NCBI GenBank assembly: GCA_024734555.1
Contig: JANPWX010000054.1
Coordinates: 6,700,991-6,764,990, forward strand
From: Trochalopteron elliotii
Taxonomy: Eukaryota > Chordata > Aves > Passeriformes > Leiothrichidae
DNA: 64,000 bases
Reading direction: 5' to 3'
This document shows, in pieces, positions 24,748 to 36,687 of this stretch. A program made the translations under genes and the position numbers. The notes below the pieces were generated by a model. The model saw only the letters and a program-made list of their open reading frames with translations. It was not told the DNA's origin and did not search any database. Each line of letters begins with the position of its first letter. The stretch's first letter is position 1.

Positions 24748-27700
24748 TAACTTCTGTGCCATCAGAAGGTAAGTTCAGTCAATCTGGTCTGCTTGACTGA
24801 GTCCTGCTTCGAGGTTTGGGCTCATGCAGCGTGTGACTACAGCAGAAGTGTCTGCTCCAAACTCTTTGAACTTTCCACATGCTGAGACCTGGATCAGAGT
24901 TTGGGATTTGAACTCCACAGCTCAATCTCTCTGTAAAGGGTTGCAATGAAACAGTTAAACTCAGCACTACAGAAGCACATTGGATTGGGGAATTCAGGCC
25001 TATTTCTGGTTCAAAATTGCAGTCAGATATTCAGCTGTGTGCTTTTTATTGCTCCTTCGTGAGCACGCTTTGGAATATGTGGCACCTTCCATACATTCAA
25101 AAAGGTGTAGATTTTGTCTATCTGACAAAGATAGACTGTGTTCATCTGACTGTTTTGTCCTAAGGGAGCCAGAAGCTAAAAGATAAGGAAGCTGACAGAA
25201 CTAAAGAAAGAGGAGAGAGAAAAAAAGTTCATGACAGTTACTAAATTCTATATAAGTCTATATGTTTCTTTGACAGATATTCCTTGTAACCTTTGGGATT
25301 TTGCAAATAAACTTATTATAATACAGGTGCAATATGGGAAAAAGGGAGGAATTCAGAAAGAAGCCCAGATCTGTTGTATAATAATCCTTCTGACTCTTTG
25401 TATACCATTATTTTTCGTAGTGTGAAACAGTGATACAAGAAAGAGATTTTCCCTGGACAGGACATTTTTTCTTTGAATGTTTGAAAAGGTTGTTATCCAA
25501 GTGGTCAACAGCCTAAGCTTTGAAATACAGTATTTTACTCCAGGAGGAAATCAATGTTGTCAGAAAGTACTCTGAAATGGTCAGAAGATGAAAATATTGA
25601 GAATCTCTGAAGAACGTATTGACCAACAACTTTTTTCCTTCTCATAATATCCTCAATTAGACTTATTATTTAAAAAAATAATTAATTATACTGTAAGATG
25701 TTATGCACTGTTGTCTTATAGATTATTTTTAGTTAAGGAAAATATATTGAATGTCAACAAACATGAAATTAAAAAAAATAGTAAGAAAAGAATGCAAAAA
25801 TGATTCATTTGTTACAGGTAAAGCCTCTCTAAGTGTTTTTCAATCAAATGGCCTGACAGTGAAGTCTTAGGATGACAGTGGGTAGTCCCATGTAAAAATC
25901 ACAAGTATGAACTTGCAAACTGGAATTGGTTCTGCTTTTCACATCAAAGGAATTATCGACAGAGATCGGAAGTGACAAATATTTTTGGTAAAAATTTCTG
26001 ACACAGAAAGAAAATGGATTGGTGCTCAGAAAGTTAGGAGAGTCTGCACAGCCAGAATCTATGGAACAAACCATAGTAATTGGATTTTGGGATAGTGTGT
26101 GGGATATGAAAAGCCATTTGAATATAAGCATGCATTAAAAATTTAAGGGTTATTAATCTTTTAATTTAAGGGTTGTTTGAAAAAAATCTTCCTGCTTGCT
26201 CTTACTGTAATTTTAGCCCCTGTATCTTGGGAATCTAAACTAGTTGGAGGAAAAGGATTGAAGGCTAGAGGAGTGCTGAAATACAGACCCAGACTTAAAG
26301 TTAGAGCAGGCCTTAAATTTAGAGGACTTCTCTGAGCAGGTAACTTTGAGAGTTATCTACATCATAACAAGCCAGAGAGTACACCAAGATCCTGCTAGAT
26401 TTGGCCTCACACATAAGCTATTAGTTTAGACAACATTTGCCTTAAATAATTGTCAAAAATTTCACAGAACATCTTTTCAGAATTTGTTGAGAATCTATTT
26501 GTACATTCTCTGTGAATGCAAATGGTACTCATGTGTTAATGTGCAGTTTAATGTAGAAAGATTCATTTGGGGAGCAGCAGCAGATTTTGTGGGCATATTT
26601 AAGAATGTTAATTTGAAAATGTGTGCTATAAACTTTGATAATTTTGGAATACACCCTAGAGAACTCTCAAGTGGCAAACATACAACACCTACTCAAAAAA
26701 GACAGAAAAATGAAGAGCGCATCAACTCCATTATAGGCAAGCAAGCAGAGCAGAGCAGGGAAATTACCGGAAGGAATTTTACAGGACTGAATACCAGAAT
26801 GCCTTGAAAGACATCACTGACCTTCCAGACACGACTGATTAATTGTCTGTGGAAGGACATGCTTAATTAACATAGAGGGAGGTTTTCTTTCCAGCGATAA
26901 CTGCTACAGTAAACATGGACCCAATATACTTTACATTTTGATTTTCAAGAAGCATCTGATATTCAGTTTCAGATCAGAGATTATTGGCTTTGGCACCGAG
27001 ACATTAGGAGAGGTACAAAGCCACCTGCTAGGAAGGGAGCTGTATTTATAAAGCAGGATCTTTCTTGGTGGAAATGCAAAGAAAGAGGATCTAAGAATGG
27101 CTCCCCTCTCTTTGGAATAAATACTAATGGTTCAGTCAAAGAATGACACGGTGGGCTGTGAACTGTGAGCTAATGACTCCATTACTGTTACAAAGAAAAC
27201 AATATGTGTCCCAGAATAGTCCTGCACTGTTGTATCAGGAAAGCAAGCATGAGAGACTCAATATTTTATACACTCCCTTCACTGAAAAATACCCGGGCAT
27301 TTTAAAAGATGGACAAGCACAAAACTTGTTGAGTTGAAGAGATTGAAACGGACAGTCCAAGTAAATAACAAAGGTAGAATTAAAATACATAGAGGCTTTT
27401 CTAAGAAGTCCTATGTATCCTTAGAATCAGTATACCATCATTGATTCCATCACATCTAACTGCAAACCAGAGACCAGACCCAGGTTCATTGTCACATCAG
27501 CAATGCAGACTTGGTAGCACTTACAGACTGAATCCAAGACTGCCAAACCCTTTCTTTCACCACTTCTTTAGAAATCTGTAAGTATATGACTGCTAGATAT
27601 AACTAATGACATCTTTCTTCAAAGTAACTAGAAAGAGAAAATCCCTTCTTAGACTATGAAAGAATGGATTATATTGAGTCAAAGGCTTTTTTCTTGACTG

Positions 27701-30700
27701 CTCTGACCATGTATTCTAATAATTTTTTAGATTTTATAAACCACAGCATTCTTATTCTCATTATTCTTAAATATTTTTTTACTAATAAAATAAATTAGTT
27801 TTATAATGGAAGGCCTGGCTAAAAATAATGCCTGCCTTAAACCCAAAATATATTTATAAATAACTAGTATGAAATATCTCTCAGCTGTTTTATAACTTGT
27901 AGGAATTCTCCCAGAGATTCTTGCTCTTAGAGTAACTGGTTTTTGTGCATGGCTAGATTACTGTTTTAGTAAGCTGTTTTCTCTTCTTTGCTCCATCAGA
28001 TATTACAGGCTGTTCTCATCTTTCAGAAGATTCTGAATAAAGACTGTATTTGAGCTCAGAGATTTTTAATTTTCTTAACATTACAGTAATTTAATTTGTC
28101 TTCTGCTTCTTTCTTTCAGAGGATCAGATTTGATTATCTCTCTCCCAAAACCCATAGAAGAAGGGAAAGGACAAGGTCTTACACTACAATACAGAAGAGT
28201 TTGTTAGAGGTGAAGTGTGCTCTCCCATGCCTCTAAGTCTCTCGTTTTTACATTCTAATGTAAAGATAAAACCTCTCCAATCCAAATCTCAGGCACAGAG
28301 ACTCTAAGCAGACTACAAGGAAATAAAACAAAAATATGCTTTGGTTCTCTATGACCTGAGGTCAGGAGAACTGGCAGTGCCTGTGCTGACTGATGGTCTT
28401 TCTCTGCTGGGCTTGGCTCTCTGATAAAAGTGATATGTAGGTGGTCACCCCTCCGTTCAGCCTTCCTAAGGATCTACTGCAGGTTCCCTTTACTTTGCCA
28501 ATTGGAAGAGGAATTAGAAGTTTTGGTGATCCTCAACTAAGGGGGTGTGTGCAATCTCTATTCAGCTTGCACAATAATAAAGACACGTGTAGGCTAACAC
28601 ACCTTCACAGCACAAGAAAGCATTGCAAAACCCCCAAAATATTACCTTGCTATTGAAATCAATAGCTAAACTCTTTCTGATTTCACAGCTAGCACAGCTT
28701 CTGTTTGTCTTTCCATTGTTCACTACTGCAGGATGCCTATGTGTTCTTTCAATAGTCCTGTGAAATTCTTGGAAAAAGCATTTGCTATTGGTCACGATCA
28801 CTGAAGAGGTTTTTGCTAAAAGTAGAGGTAGCAGTCACCTGAGGCCCCCAGCACCTGGGGAAGTACTCTGTATTCCGACAAGTTGCTGAAGCTGCAAGAT
28901 AAGACTACAGTCTTTCAACAGACAACTACACACATCCAAGGAGCCCCTGCAATGTGTGCATGAACTTGCAAAAGCTCTGTATCTGCCATGTCTCTCTCCC
29001 CTGCCCCTTCACCATAGCAAAAAGTCAAATTGCCTCTTCAGGGAGGCCAGAGAGCTCAATGTTTATTTGGACCCAGAAGGGCAGAATCAATAGGATCCAT
29101 TTAGCAGCTGAAGAACTTCTGCTCTTGCCTGTTCCAGTTCGTGTTGGGTAGGCCCTAACAACACCGAGTAGCTTTGTTTAACATGGTGGTAACACAGATT
29201 AGAGGTTACAGGGAAAGGCGTCAGAGAGGTATTTCTGGGTAAACCCAAATGTCCTGACAGCCAGTGTATTCCTCTGAACTGCTAGAGAAGAAATAGGGCA
29301 AGCCTAGGCAAAGCTGAGACCCTACCAACTGTATTATTGTTTTTAAAAGCCCAGTAAGAATAAATTGCCATGATGAGATCACTCAGATGGATTTGTGTGG
29401 CATGGTGCCCAAAAGCAAAATGCAGGAAGAATGGAAGGATCTGTTGTGCTACCCCCATGCTGAGATGAAGGAGTCTGTCAAAGGTGCTCTGTAATGGCTC
29501 ATGAACTCTACCAAGTTCCCAGCTGAGGAAGAAGAGGGTAAAGATGGGGATCTGCTGCTGGTTTTACTTATCCCATTGGGTATATGGCAGTGGATCATTA
29601 CAAGAGTAAAGCTAGAATTCAAGATTTGTTTTGCATCACATATTTAGGAGAGTGCCAGATGTGTGATCATAAAGAGAAAGTTTAAAGGCTTAAAAAGTCA
29701 AATGGATTTTTGCAGATACGCAATTAATTATGAAGGCCAAAATATATGAGAAATACTGTTTGTGGAAGGAGGGAAACTCCAAACCATAAATGGCAAAAGC
29801 AGACCTCCTGCATACATTCTGATAGGTTCAAATCAAGAGATTTACCTGCTGTGATCTCATGCTTTAAACACTGATGTCCCCAGTGAATAACCACTCAAAA
29901 TTCATTAGTCTGACATGCAAATTCACCTTGAAAGTTCATATGCATGAGAAAGAATCACCACAGGAAGGCAACTGGAGATTAACACTAGTTAGCAAATCAA
30001 ATGGCTTATGAACACAAAACCAGAAAATGGTTTCTGATATCTCCTAGCCTGTGAATGGCACTAATTGTCTTCTATTCCAATTGTGAGATATTGATGTTAG
30101 ACAGAGTTGCCATTGAGGCTGACATCTGTACTGTATTTGTTTATCAGTGTAGAGTCAAAGAAAAAATACTTACCAAAACCTAAAGCCCAATCAATCTCCC
30201 AAAAATCTTGTAGTTTTTACCCATATCAAGGTTCTGGGAAAATTAATCCAGCAAATTGACTGAGTACCCCAGCGACAGGTAAGATATAACTTAGAAAAAT
30301 ACCACAGTAATATAGATAGTATGTATGGTTATATATAGAGCCCCAGTCTAGGCAGCAGTGGGTAGCAGGAGGCCAACAAGCAGAAGGAAGCAACACCTCT
30401 TCTGTCCCTCATGACTATTGAAAGAAAAGGCAGCCACACCTTTCAGAAAAGACCAGAACAGAATCAAGTTGTGACAGAGGGCCTGTATTACACCTTCTGC
30501 AAGAGGTGCATTTGCAGTGCAAGGGCAGTACATGGACTTTCTATTCTGCGTGTATTTCTGAGAGAATCACACCCAGAATTTTGAAATCATTGCAAAGCAG
30601 GAAGGCAGAAGGTGGAGATGTTCAGCTGAAGGACCTAAACATTCATACAGTGGGGACTCTTCCCCTTTAGACAAGGCCTGAGTAAAATCTCTCATGCACA

Positions 30701-30723
30701 CATTATCTGTACAACATCTCATA
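24748..30723. other. Unique AT-rich non-coding stretch
   Basis: No gene or recognisable element. A 7-bp-arm stem (GTCTATC...GATAGAC) lies at about 25115-25135. A bulged inverted repeat (CCTTCC-AGACA / TGTCTGTGGAAGG) flanks a TAATT core at 26821-26856. The plus frame 26484-26807 (107 codons) is not recognised. Confidence 0.55.
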
Positions 30724-30803
30724 TTCCATTAAAACTGCTCAGGCAGACGTGCATGTACTTCTTCCATTAAAACTGCCCAGGCAGACGTGCATGTACTTCT
30801 TCC
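30724..30803. repeat. 38-bp tandem duplication
   Basis: Two copies (30724-30761 and 30762-30799) beginning TTCCATTAAAACTGC differ at one position (GCTCAGG versus GCCCAGG). A partial third start (TTCC) follows. The array ends about 30 bases before the MIR-like relic at 30829. Confidence 0.92.
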
Positions 30804-30828
30804 TTTCTGTAACACTTCTGGGACCACT

Positions 30829-30910
30829 GCTTGTCACTAATGGGGATAATTCCTGCCCCTATAGGGATAGATGCTGTTGCAGCACTCTGAAGTGATGAGT
30901 TAATGCATCC
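30829..30910 (+). mobile_element. MIR-like SINE relic, 3' half
   Basis: AATGGGGATAAT at 30839, then CCCCTATAGGG, then ATGAGTTAATGCAT follow the order and spacing of the 3' half of the MIR consensus (AATGGGGATAAT...CTCATAGGG...ATGAGTTAATACAT). The upstream part is much weaker. This is an alignment from memory, so family assignment is probable rather than proven. MIR-like copies are very old and rare in sauropsids. Confidence 0.5.
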
Positions 30911-32167
30911 TCTTCCTGACATACAAGAAAGAAGGAATGAACTAATAATTACTTGGAATTAGAAATGACTAAATGTAGTCTCCGCAACAACTTCCTCTAG
31001 CTACATTTTGAAGCATTGAACTTCACTTGTCTGTTGCCCAGCTATATCATCAATAATTATGATGTGCCTTCCTTTGAGAGAAAAATGAAAGAGCACGACC
31101 TCATGTTATTTCAGAAACAAGATGGGGTTTTTTATGTGTTTCATAGTGAAAATCCCTAGTATTACTCCCACGCTGTAAACAATACATCTGCTATTGCCCA
31201 ATAATTTCTGTATCAGTGTGAATAGCAACAATTTTACATAATTAAAATAGGGAGTTATATTTTTCAGGCTCTTGCATTCCAAGAAAACACATTTTTTTTA
31301 GTAGCTCAAATTTTTAAACAGAGGGAGGGAAAACACAGGTGATTAACGTGTAAGACACAGAAGAGTGTGGGATCAAATCCCTTGTAGTTGCCAAGTGCTG
31401 CAGCTCCCTCAGTAGTCCTGAGTTAGATACTGGAGAGGCATCTGCTGCAGTTTGCTCCTTCTGTTTTGTTCTGTTAATGTAGAAGAGAGTTACTACACTA
31501 TGAGAAATGTGGTCCATTCCCAGCTACCTCTTCAGGCCAAGGATTGTCAGGGGACAGTGTAATTGCTTTGCATACGGTACCCAGAAACTCTGCTCTTATC
31601 AGTCACTGAGGGTTGGAACTGCTGTGGAGTTTAAGAACTGTAACTGCCCATCCATCTCATTTAGGTGCAGCTCAAAACTCACTTGTTTTGTTGTGGAATG
31701 TTCCATTTAAAAAACAGATTAATTTCTTAAGTGTGGATGGAATTTTTAGCATAAAAGATTATTATCTAGAGTATCCGGCTACTCTGTCTGCATGGCAGTA
31801 TGATTTAATAAATACAAACTAAAGCTGTGGCTTTCTTCTTTTTAGGAATATTAAATTAATTATAAAAATAGAGTTTAGATAGCAATAGTGATGCTTGTTT
31901 GAATGAAGAAATTGAAAATTCTATGGCCTATCAAACTTGGACAGAAAGACACGATTGTATTGCCCACAAAAGCCTTCTGATATGATGAAAGCTGATGATG
32001 ATTTTCTGTAAGAAAAAAAAATGCAGAAAGGTAGCTCACAGTCTATCAGGGTGACTTTTTACACAGCAGAAGTTATGGAAATATTTTTTCCTCCAATTTA
32101 CACTGTATCCTGGAATTTGAACATGAAGCTTTTGTTATTAGAAAATGATTATCAGTGAATAAAAGAT
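30911..32167. other. Non-coding stretch, nothing recognised
   Basis: AT-rich sequence without a recognisable element or gene. Frames at 31507-31822 overlap each other and have no splice support. Confidence 0.55.
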
Positions 32168-32314
32168 TGGGTTTGTTTGGTTGGTTGGTTTCTTGTGGGT
32201 TTTTTTTTTTTTTTTTTTTTGCTTGTTTTTGTTGTTTTTTTTGTTTGGTTGGTTTTTGTTGGGTTTTTTTTGTTTGTTTGTTTGGTTCAGTTTGGTTTGT
32301 TTTGTTTTTTTTTT
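32168..32314 (-). repeat. T/G-rich low-complexity tract (A/C-rich on minus strand)
   Basis: Starts with GTTTGTTTGGTTGGTTGG, contains a run of 21 T at 32200-32220, then mixed (GTTT)n and GGTTTT units to a final run of T. On the minus strand it reads as A-rich with C interruptions, so it is the inverted counterpart of the other A/C tracts. Frames through it are spurious (poly-Phe/Val or poly-Lys/Asn). Confidence 0.9.
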
Positions 32315-35300
32315 AACTGGACACATCCAAGCATTATAATTATAAAGGTAACTTTTCTAGATGTGTTTGTGAGTTTTTAACATCTTTCTTGTTAAATAAG
32401 GCTATGGACACATTAAAAAATAATTTAAAGAAAGAAAAACTAATTTTTAATAGGTTTCCTTTGAACATTCTCTATGTTTTATGGTATGAGGGTACTACTA
32501 AGTCTGTTGAACAAACAGTGAGGTCCAATTAATTTCTGTTTCAGTCTTTTGAATTTCCTCAAATTAAAACTTACCATCAATAACTTAAAACTGTTATCCT
32601 ATTAATGCTTCAATAATCCAACATGAATCTCATTTTAAGTCTACGTTTGCTCCATACTGGCCCAAGAAAGGCATTTAGCAAGGTTTGGGAACAGGAAGGA
32701 AAGGTGTATTACTGACAAAATTTATTATGAACTTTTCTCAGAAACAATTTCTTAGACCATTTATTTTGGCTCCCCAGTTATTTTTGAGGGTAACTCTATC
32801 TGTGGAATTTGAAATATGCTTCTTAGACTGACACAACAAGACTGCTGATTGTCTCAAGTGGAACTTCCCATTTTGTGCAGTTACCCATATCTTCAAAAAC
32901 CAGTCCATTACAAATGCCCTCACATGTTAAGTGTCACAGTACAGTATTATTATTTCACTGGTCTAAGCCAGTTTGAAGGGGTTTTTTTTGTTAGCAAAAG
33001 AAATCTAATTTGACCATATTTCAGGAAAGTTTCCTGTATGCCTTTTTCTTTCCTTACATCAACTGCCTTAGGATTATATCAGAATATTCTAAAATCAATA
33101 AGAAGGTAGACTGAACACTGTTTATCTAACACAGCAAGCAGAATGTTGAAAGGATGATGACTATATCTTCTTCCAATATCTGAATTCAATGCATACACTG
33201 GCAATTGCATAATCTGGGAATTCCATTGTAATTCCAGAGTTAACTGACACTGAGCATTAGGAATTTAAACACGGTACTCAAACACAGTGTATTTGTAGCT
33301 ATTCAGTAGAGATCTCAGTGTCTGCTTTGCACCTTCCTTACCAGACCCCCACCAGGAATTTGAGAAGAATTTTACTGGGCCAGAGTGGGTTATCCCTGTA
33401 TCTTTTCTTTCCCCTCTTCTTGGAAATCCTCAGCATGAAAGAGAAGACACCTCTTGCTCCCCTGATGCTTGGACTTTGGGTTTGAAAACTAAGTTAACTA
33501 GAGAAGAATTTCTCTTTGAGACTGGTGTATGATATCTTCAGCTCTTGGATCTGAATTCCTTAGGATTTAAGTCTGCATCAGTGGTTTACATCACTGGTGA
33601 ATTATCTGGATTCCCTTGACTACCTTTGCTCAGTCTTTACTATTGATTTTCTCAGGGGCTCACAGAAGACTCCCAAAGCACTTGCTAAAGCCTCTTTTCA
33701 GACAATTGCCCAACTCCTTTCTCCTGCTCTCACAGAACCACCTCCATCTCAGTTCCTGTATCCCTGTTCTCCACTGCACCCACTCTGACTTCATGACCAG
33801 CAGGCAATCACAAAATGGATACAGCTGACAGAGTATTTCTCTTTCACTTCCTTCATCTCATGAGGACTTTTCATGAATAATATTCACTGCCAAAGACACA
33901 ACCACACTAAGCCTTGTACTGGGAAATGAACAGCAAGTGCTGCTACAGATGGCCTTGGAGTGGTTAGCTCCTTAGCAATCGCTGGTGCACGTGCTGACAA
34001 GTGTTATGATTCATTTTGAGTGCCTGGTTAAGGCAGGTCACTTATTGACAGGGGACAGAAAAAGCAATCTCTTAACATTCTAGCACGTGGAAACAGTAAA
34101 GAATAAAACAAGAAAGGCAACCACATTTCTCTACCAAAATTCTCGAGCAAACACATAGATATGATCCCTTGCAAAAGGTCAGGGAAGGCTATTGGAGTGA
34201 TATATTTCCAAAGTGGATGGTTCATTTAAAAGATTCAGTCTAATTTCTGTATTGCTTATGTAAGAGGATTTGCTAACATTTTAAAAAAGTGCTTGAGGAT
34301 TTAACTATTCCTGAGTTTCATGGCTTCCATATTAGTGAGCTTTTAAGGAAACAAAAATTTTTTAGAAAAAACTTTTTTTCAGCACTTTCTGTAAAAAAAT
34401 AGGTCACTGTCTCTCTCTGTCAGTCTGGGAGCACCAAAGCAGAGCTTGGAACTCCCTACAGCAGGCAGCTCTGCAAATGGTGTCATTTGAAACAGTGGCT
34501 CCCGAGGAGCAGGGTGTGATCACATGGCAGATCTTTGGGAACATTGCAGGAGAGGTGTGGAGCTCCCAGACCTCACATCCGGAGCTGTGACATGACAGAC
34601 TTGGAGCTGACAAGGACAGGAGCTGAGGATTGAGTCAAAATTACAGTGCACGGATGGGGGAGGACCCAACCTGACTGGGACCTGTATAGCACAACTTGTC
34701 TTCTCCAGAAAGTTAAGAACCATGAGGGGCTCACTCCTTCTCTCCTTGAAGCTGCTGAATATTTTACCACTCATAAGAGAAGCTAGATCTGTAGTTTGGT
34801 TTCTTAACTTTGAATGTGTAGTATCATTTGTTTCCCCCCACAGCAAAAAGAATTAGCTCCGTTATTACATTTTACCATTTGACAGCACTCTGGTAAACAG
34901 TGCTCAAAAGTAAAAATTGGAAGACTTTTAACCAGAATGCTGATTTACAGTTCCAGAGTGATAAGTAACCTAACATAAATGAAAAGCAAATCCTACATAT
35001 TACCTTACTTTTTTTTAAAATTAACAATCTCCATAGCTGTAAGTGAGAGAAAGTAATTACGCCTGGCCTTACATCATGCTCAATGTGTACTGATGCAAAT
35101 GCACCCTATTTTAATTCCTCTGAATGTTAATAATAGAGCAAATGAGCACTAGATTATGTTATACAAAAGCAATGGAAGCAATTAAACTTCATTTGATAAA
35201 ATCATCAGGGATACAGAAGCATTAATGCCTTATACCCCTCCTCTGCAGGAAGACGTGTTGGTATACAGGAGCCTGGGAATCACTGAGATGAGAGCAATGT

Positions 35301-36657
35301 AAACACATAAACAGCAATGCTCAGGTAAGTAGTGTATCATATATGAAAAGTCCTAGAGTGAAAGCTCCAGGCTACAATAAATTATTTACTTTAAAGCACC
35401 AGGAAATAGTACCATCTCAGGCAAATGACAGCAAAAATATCTTCCATCCTCTGAGAGGCAAAGCATCACCACTGAATTACTTTGTAAGTGCAAAGCTGGT
35501 TAAATGTTGTACTGATGGTGTTAGAGAGAAACAAAAAGCTTGAACTGTGAATGGTTGTTCACTTTGTACAGCATTCTGTCCCTCTCTAAATTTATACTCA
35601 CAAAGAGCATTGTGTTTGTACAACTCCTGTCTGGAATAGCTGTTAGCTCTCTGAATGCTCTCACTTGGACACAAAACCATATGTTCCTTTTTTATGACCA
35701 TGAACACTGGCTGATCACTATTTGTTCCTTGTTTTCACCAATCCCTAGTCATCTTTTTTTCTGCTAGAGCAAGTACAGTAACTGTCTCCTAGTTAGGAAG
35801 GGGGAAAACTACCATACAAATTAGTTGATGTGTACCACAACTGATAAGCTGTAAAAACTGCTTATCAGCAAGATAATTTAAAATCAAAAGGAGCTAGTTT
35901 GGAAGAAAATTAGAGAAAAAAAGCCCACATCAACAAGAAGTACCATTTTTTCCTCATTGCAAATTGAATGGAATTAATTTCTTTGCTACAATAGCACTCC
36001 CTCAAAAATCTTTCTATGAATATTAAACCTCCAATGACTGCAAGAATCTGTAGAAAGCAGATTTAAGTAATAATAAGTATTCATGTTTGTTTGGATTGTG
36101 TACTTTTATTATAAGTATCTCGACTGCCTACAAAGGATTAATGACAACTGATGATAGCAGTGATTGTATTTCTGTATTATTTCTATAAAGAAAAATCTTT
36201 GTGCAAATATGAACCATTCATGGGAGAAAAAAAAGCCTAACTGGACAGTAGGCATCAACAAAATGCTTCAGATGTTTAAAGATTCTACATAAATCTGGTT
36301 ACAAATTTTACAATTGTTTTTGGGCATTTTTCAGAAAGTGTAGTCCTAGCCTAATTCATTCCATGGCACTTAGCTGTGGTGGCATTTCACCAAGACCTGC
36401 ACTTTTAAATTTTTTTGTAAATAAGGCAGCCAGTGGTGATTTGTATGATAACTTGTATTTTTATTTGAATTCCAGAGAAAATAGCTACTAATATTTTGTA
36501 CAACATCATCTATCTGTAGATCACTATTTTAATTGGTAAGATTTTCTTAAGTCTCTCCTCTCTCTCCTGAATATCTTCTTTTTTTAAATGCACAAACTTT
36601 TTGATGTTTATTTCAGCTCAAGTTTCATCCACCTTTTCACCGTGAGTATATTATACA
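32315..36657. other. Unique AT-rich non-coding stretch
   Basis: A GC-richer block at about 34430-34700 carries three overlapping minus-strand frames (34404-34846), which are unrecognised. No transposon ends or gene-like exon chain seen. Confidence 0.55.
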
Positions 36658-36687
36658 AGCCATAATATAAATTATTATATTATGGCT
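36658..36687. repeat. Perfect AT-rich hairpin, 13-bp arms
   Basis: Left arm AGCCATAATATAA (36658-36670) and right arm TTATATTATGGCT (36675-36687) are exact reverse complements around a 4-base ATTA loop. It could extrude as a cruciform or mark an AT-rich inverted repeat. No promoter or terminator role can be argued. Confidence 0.9.
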
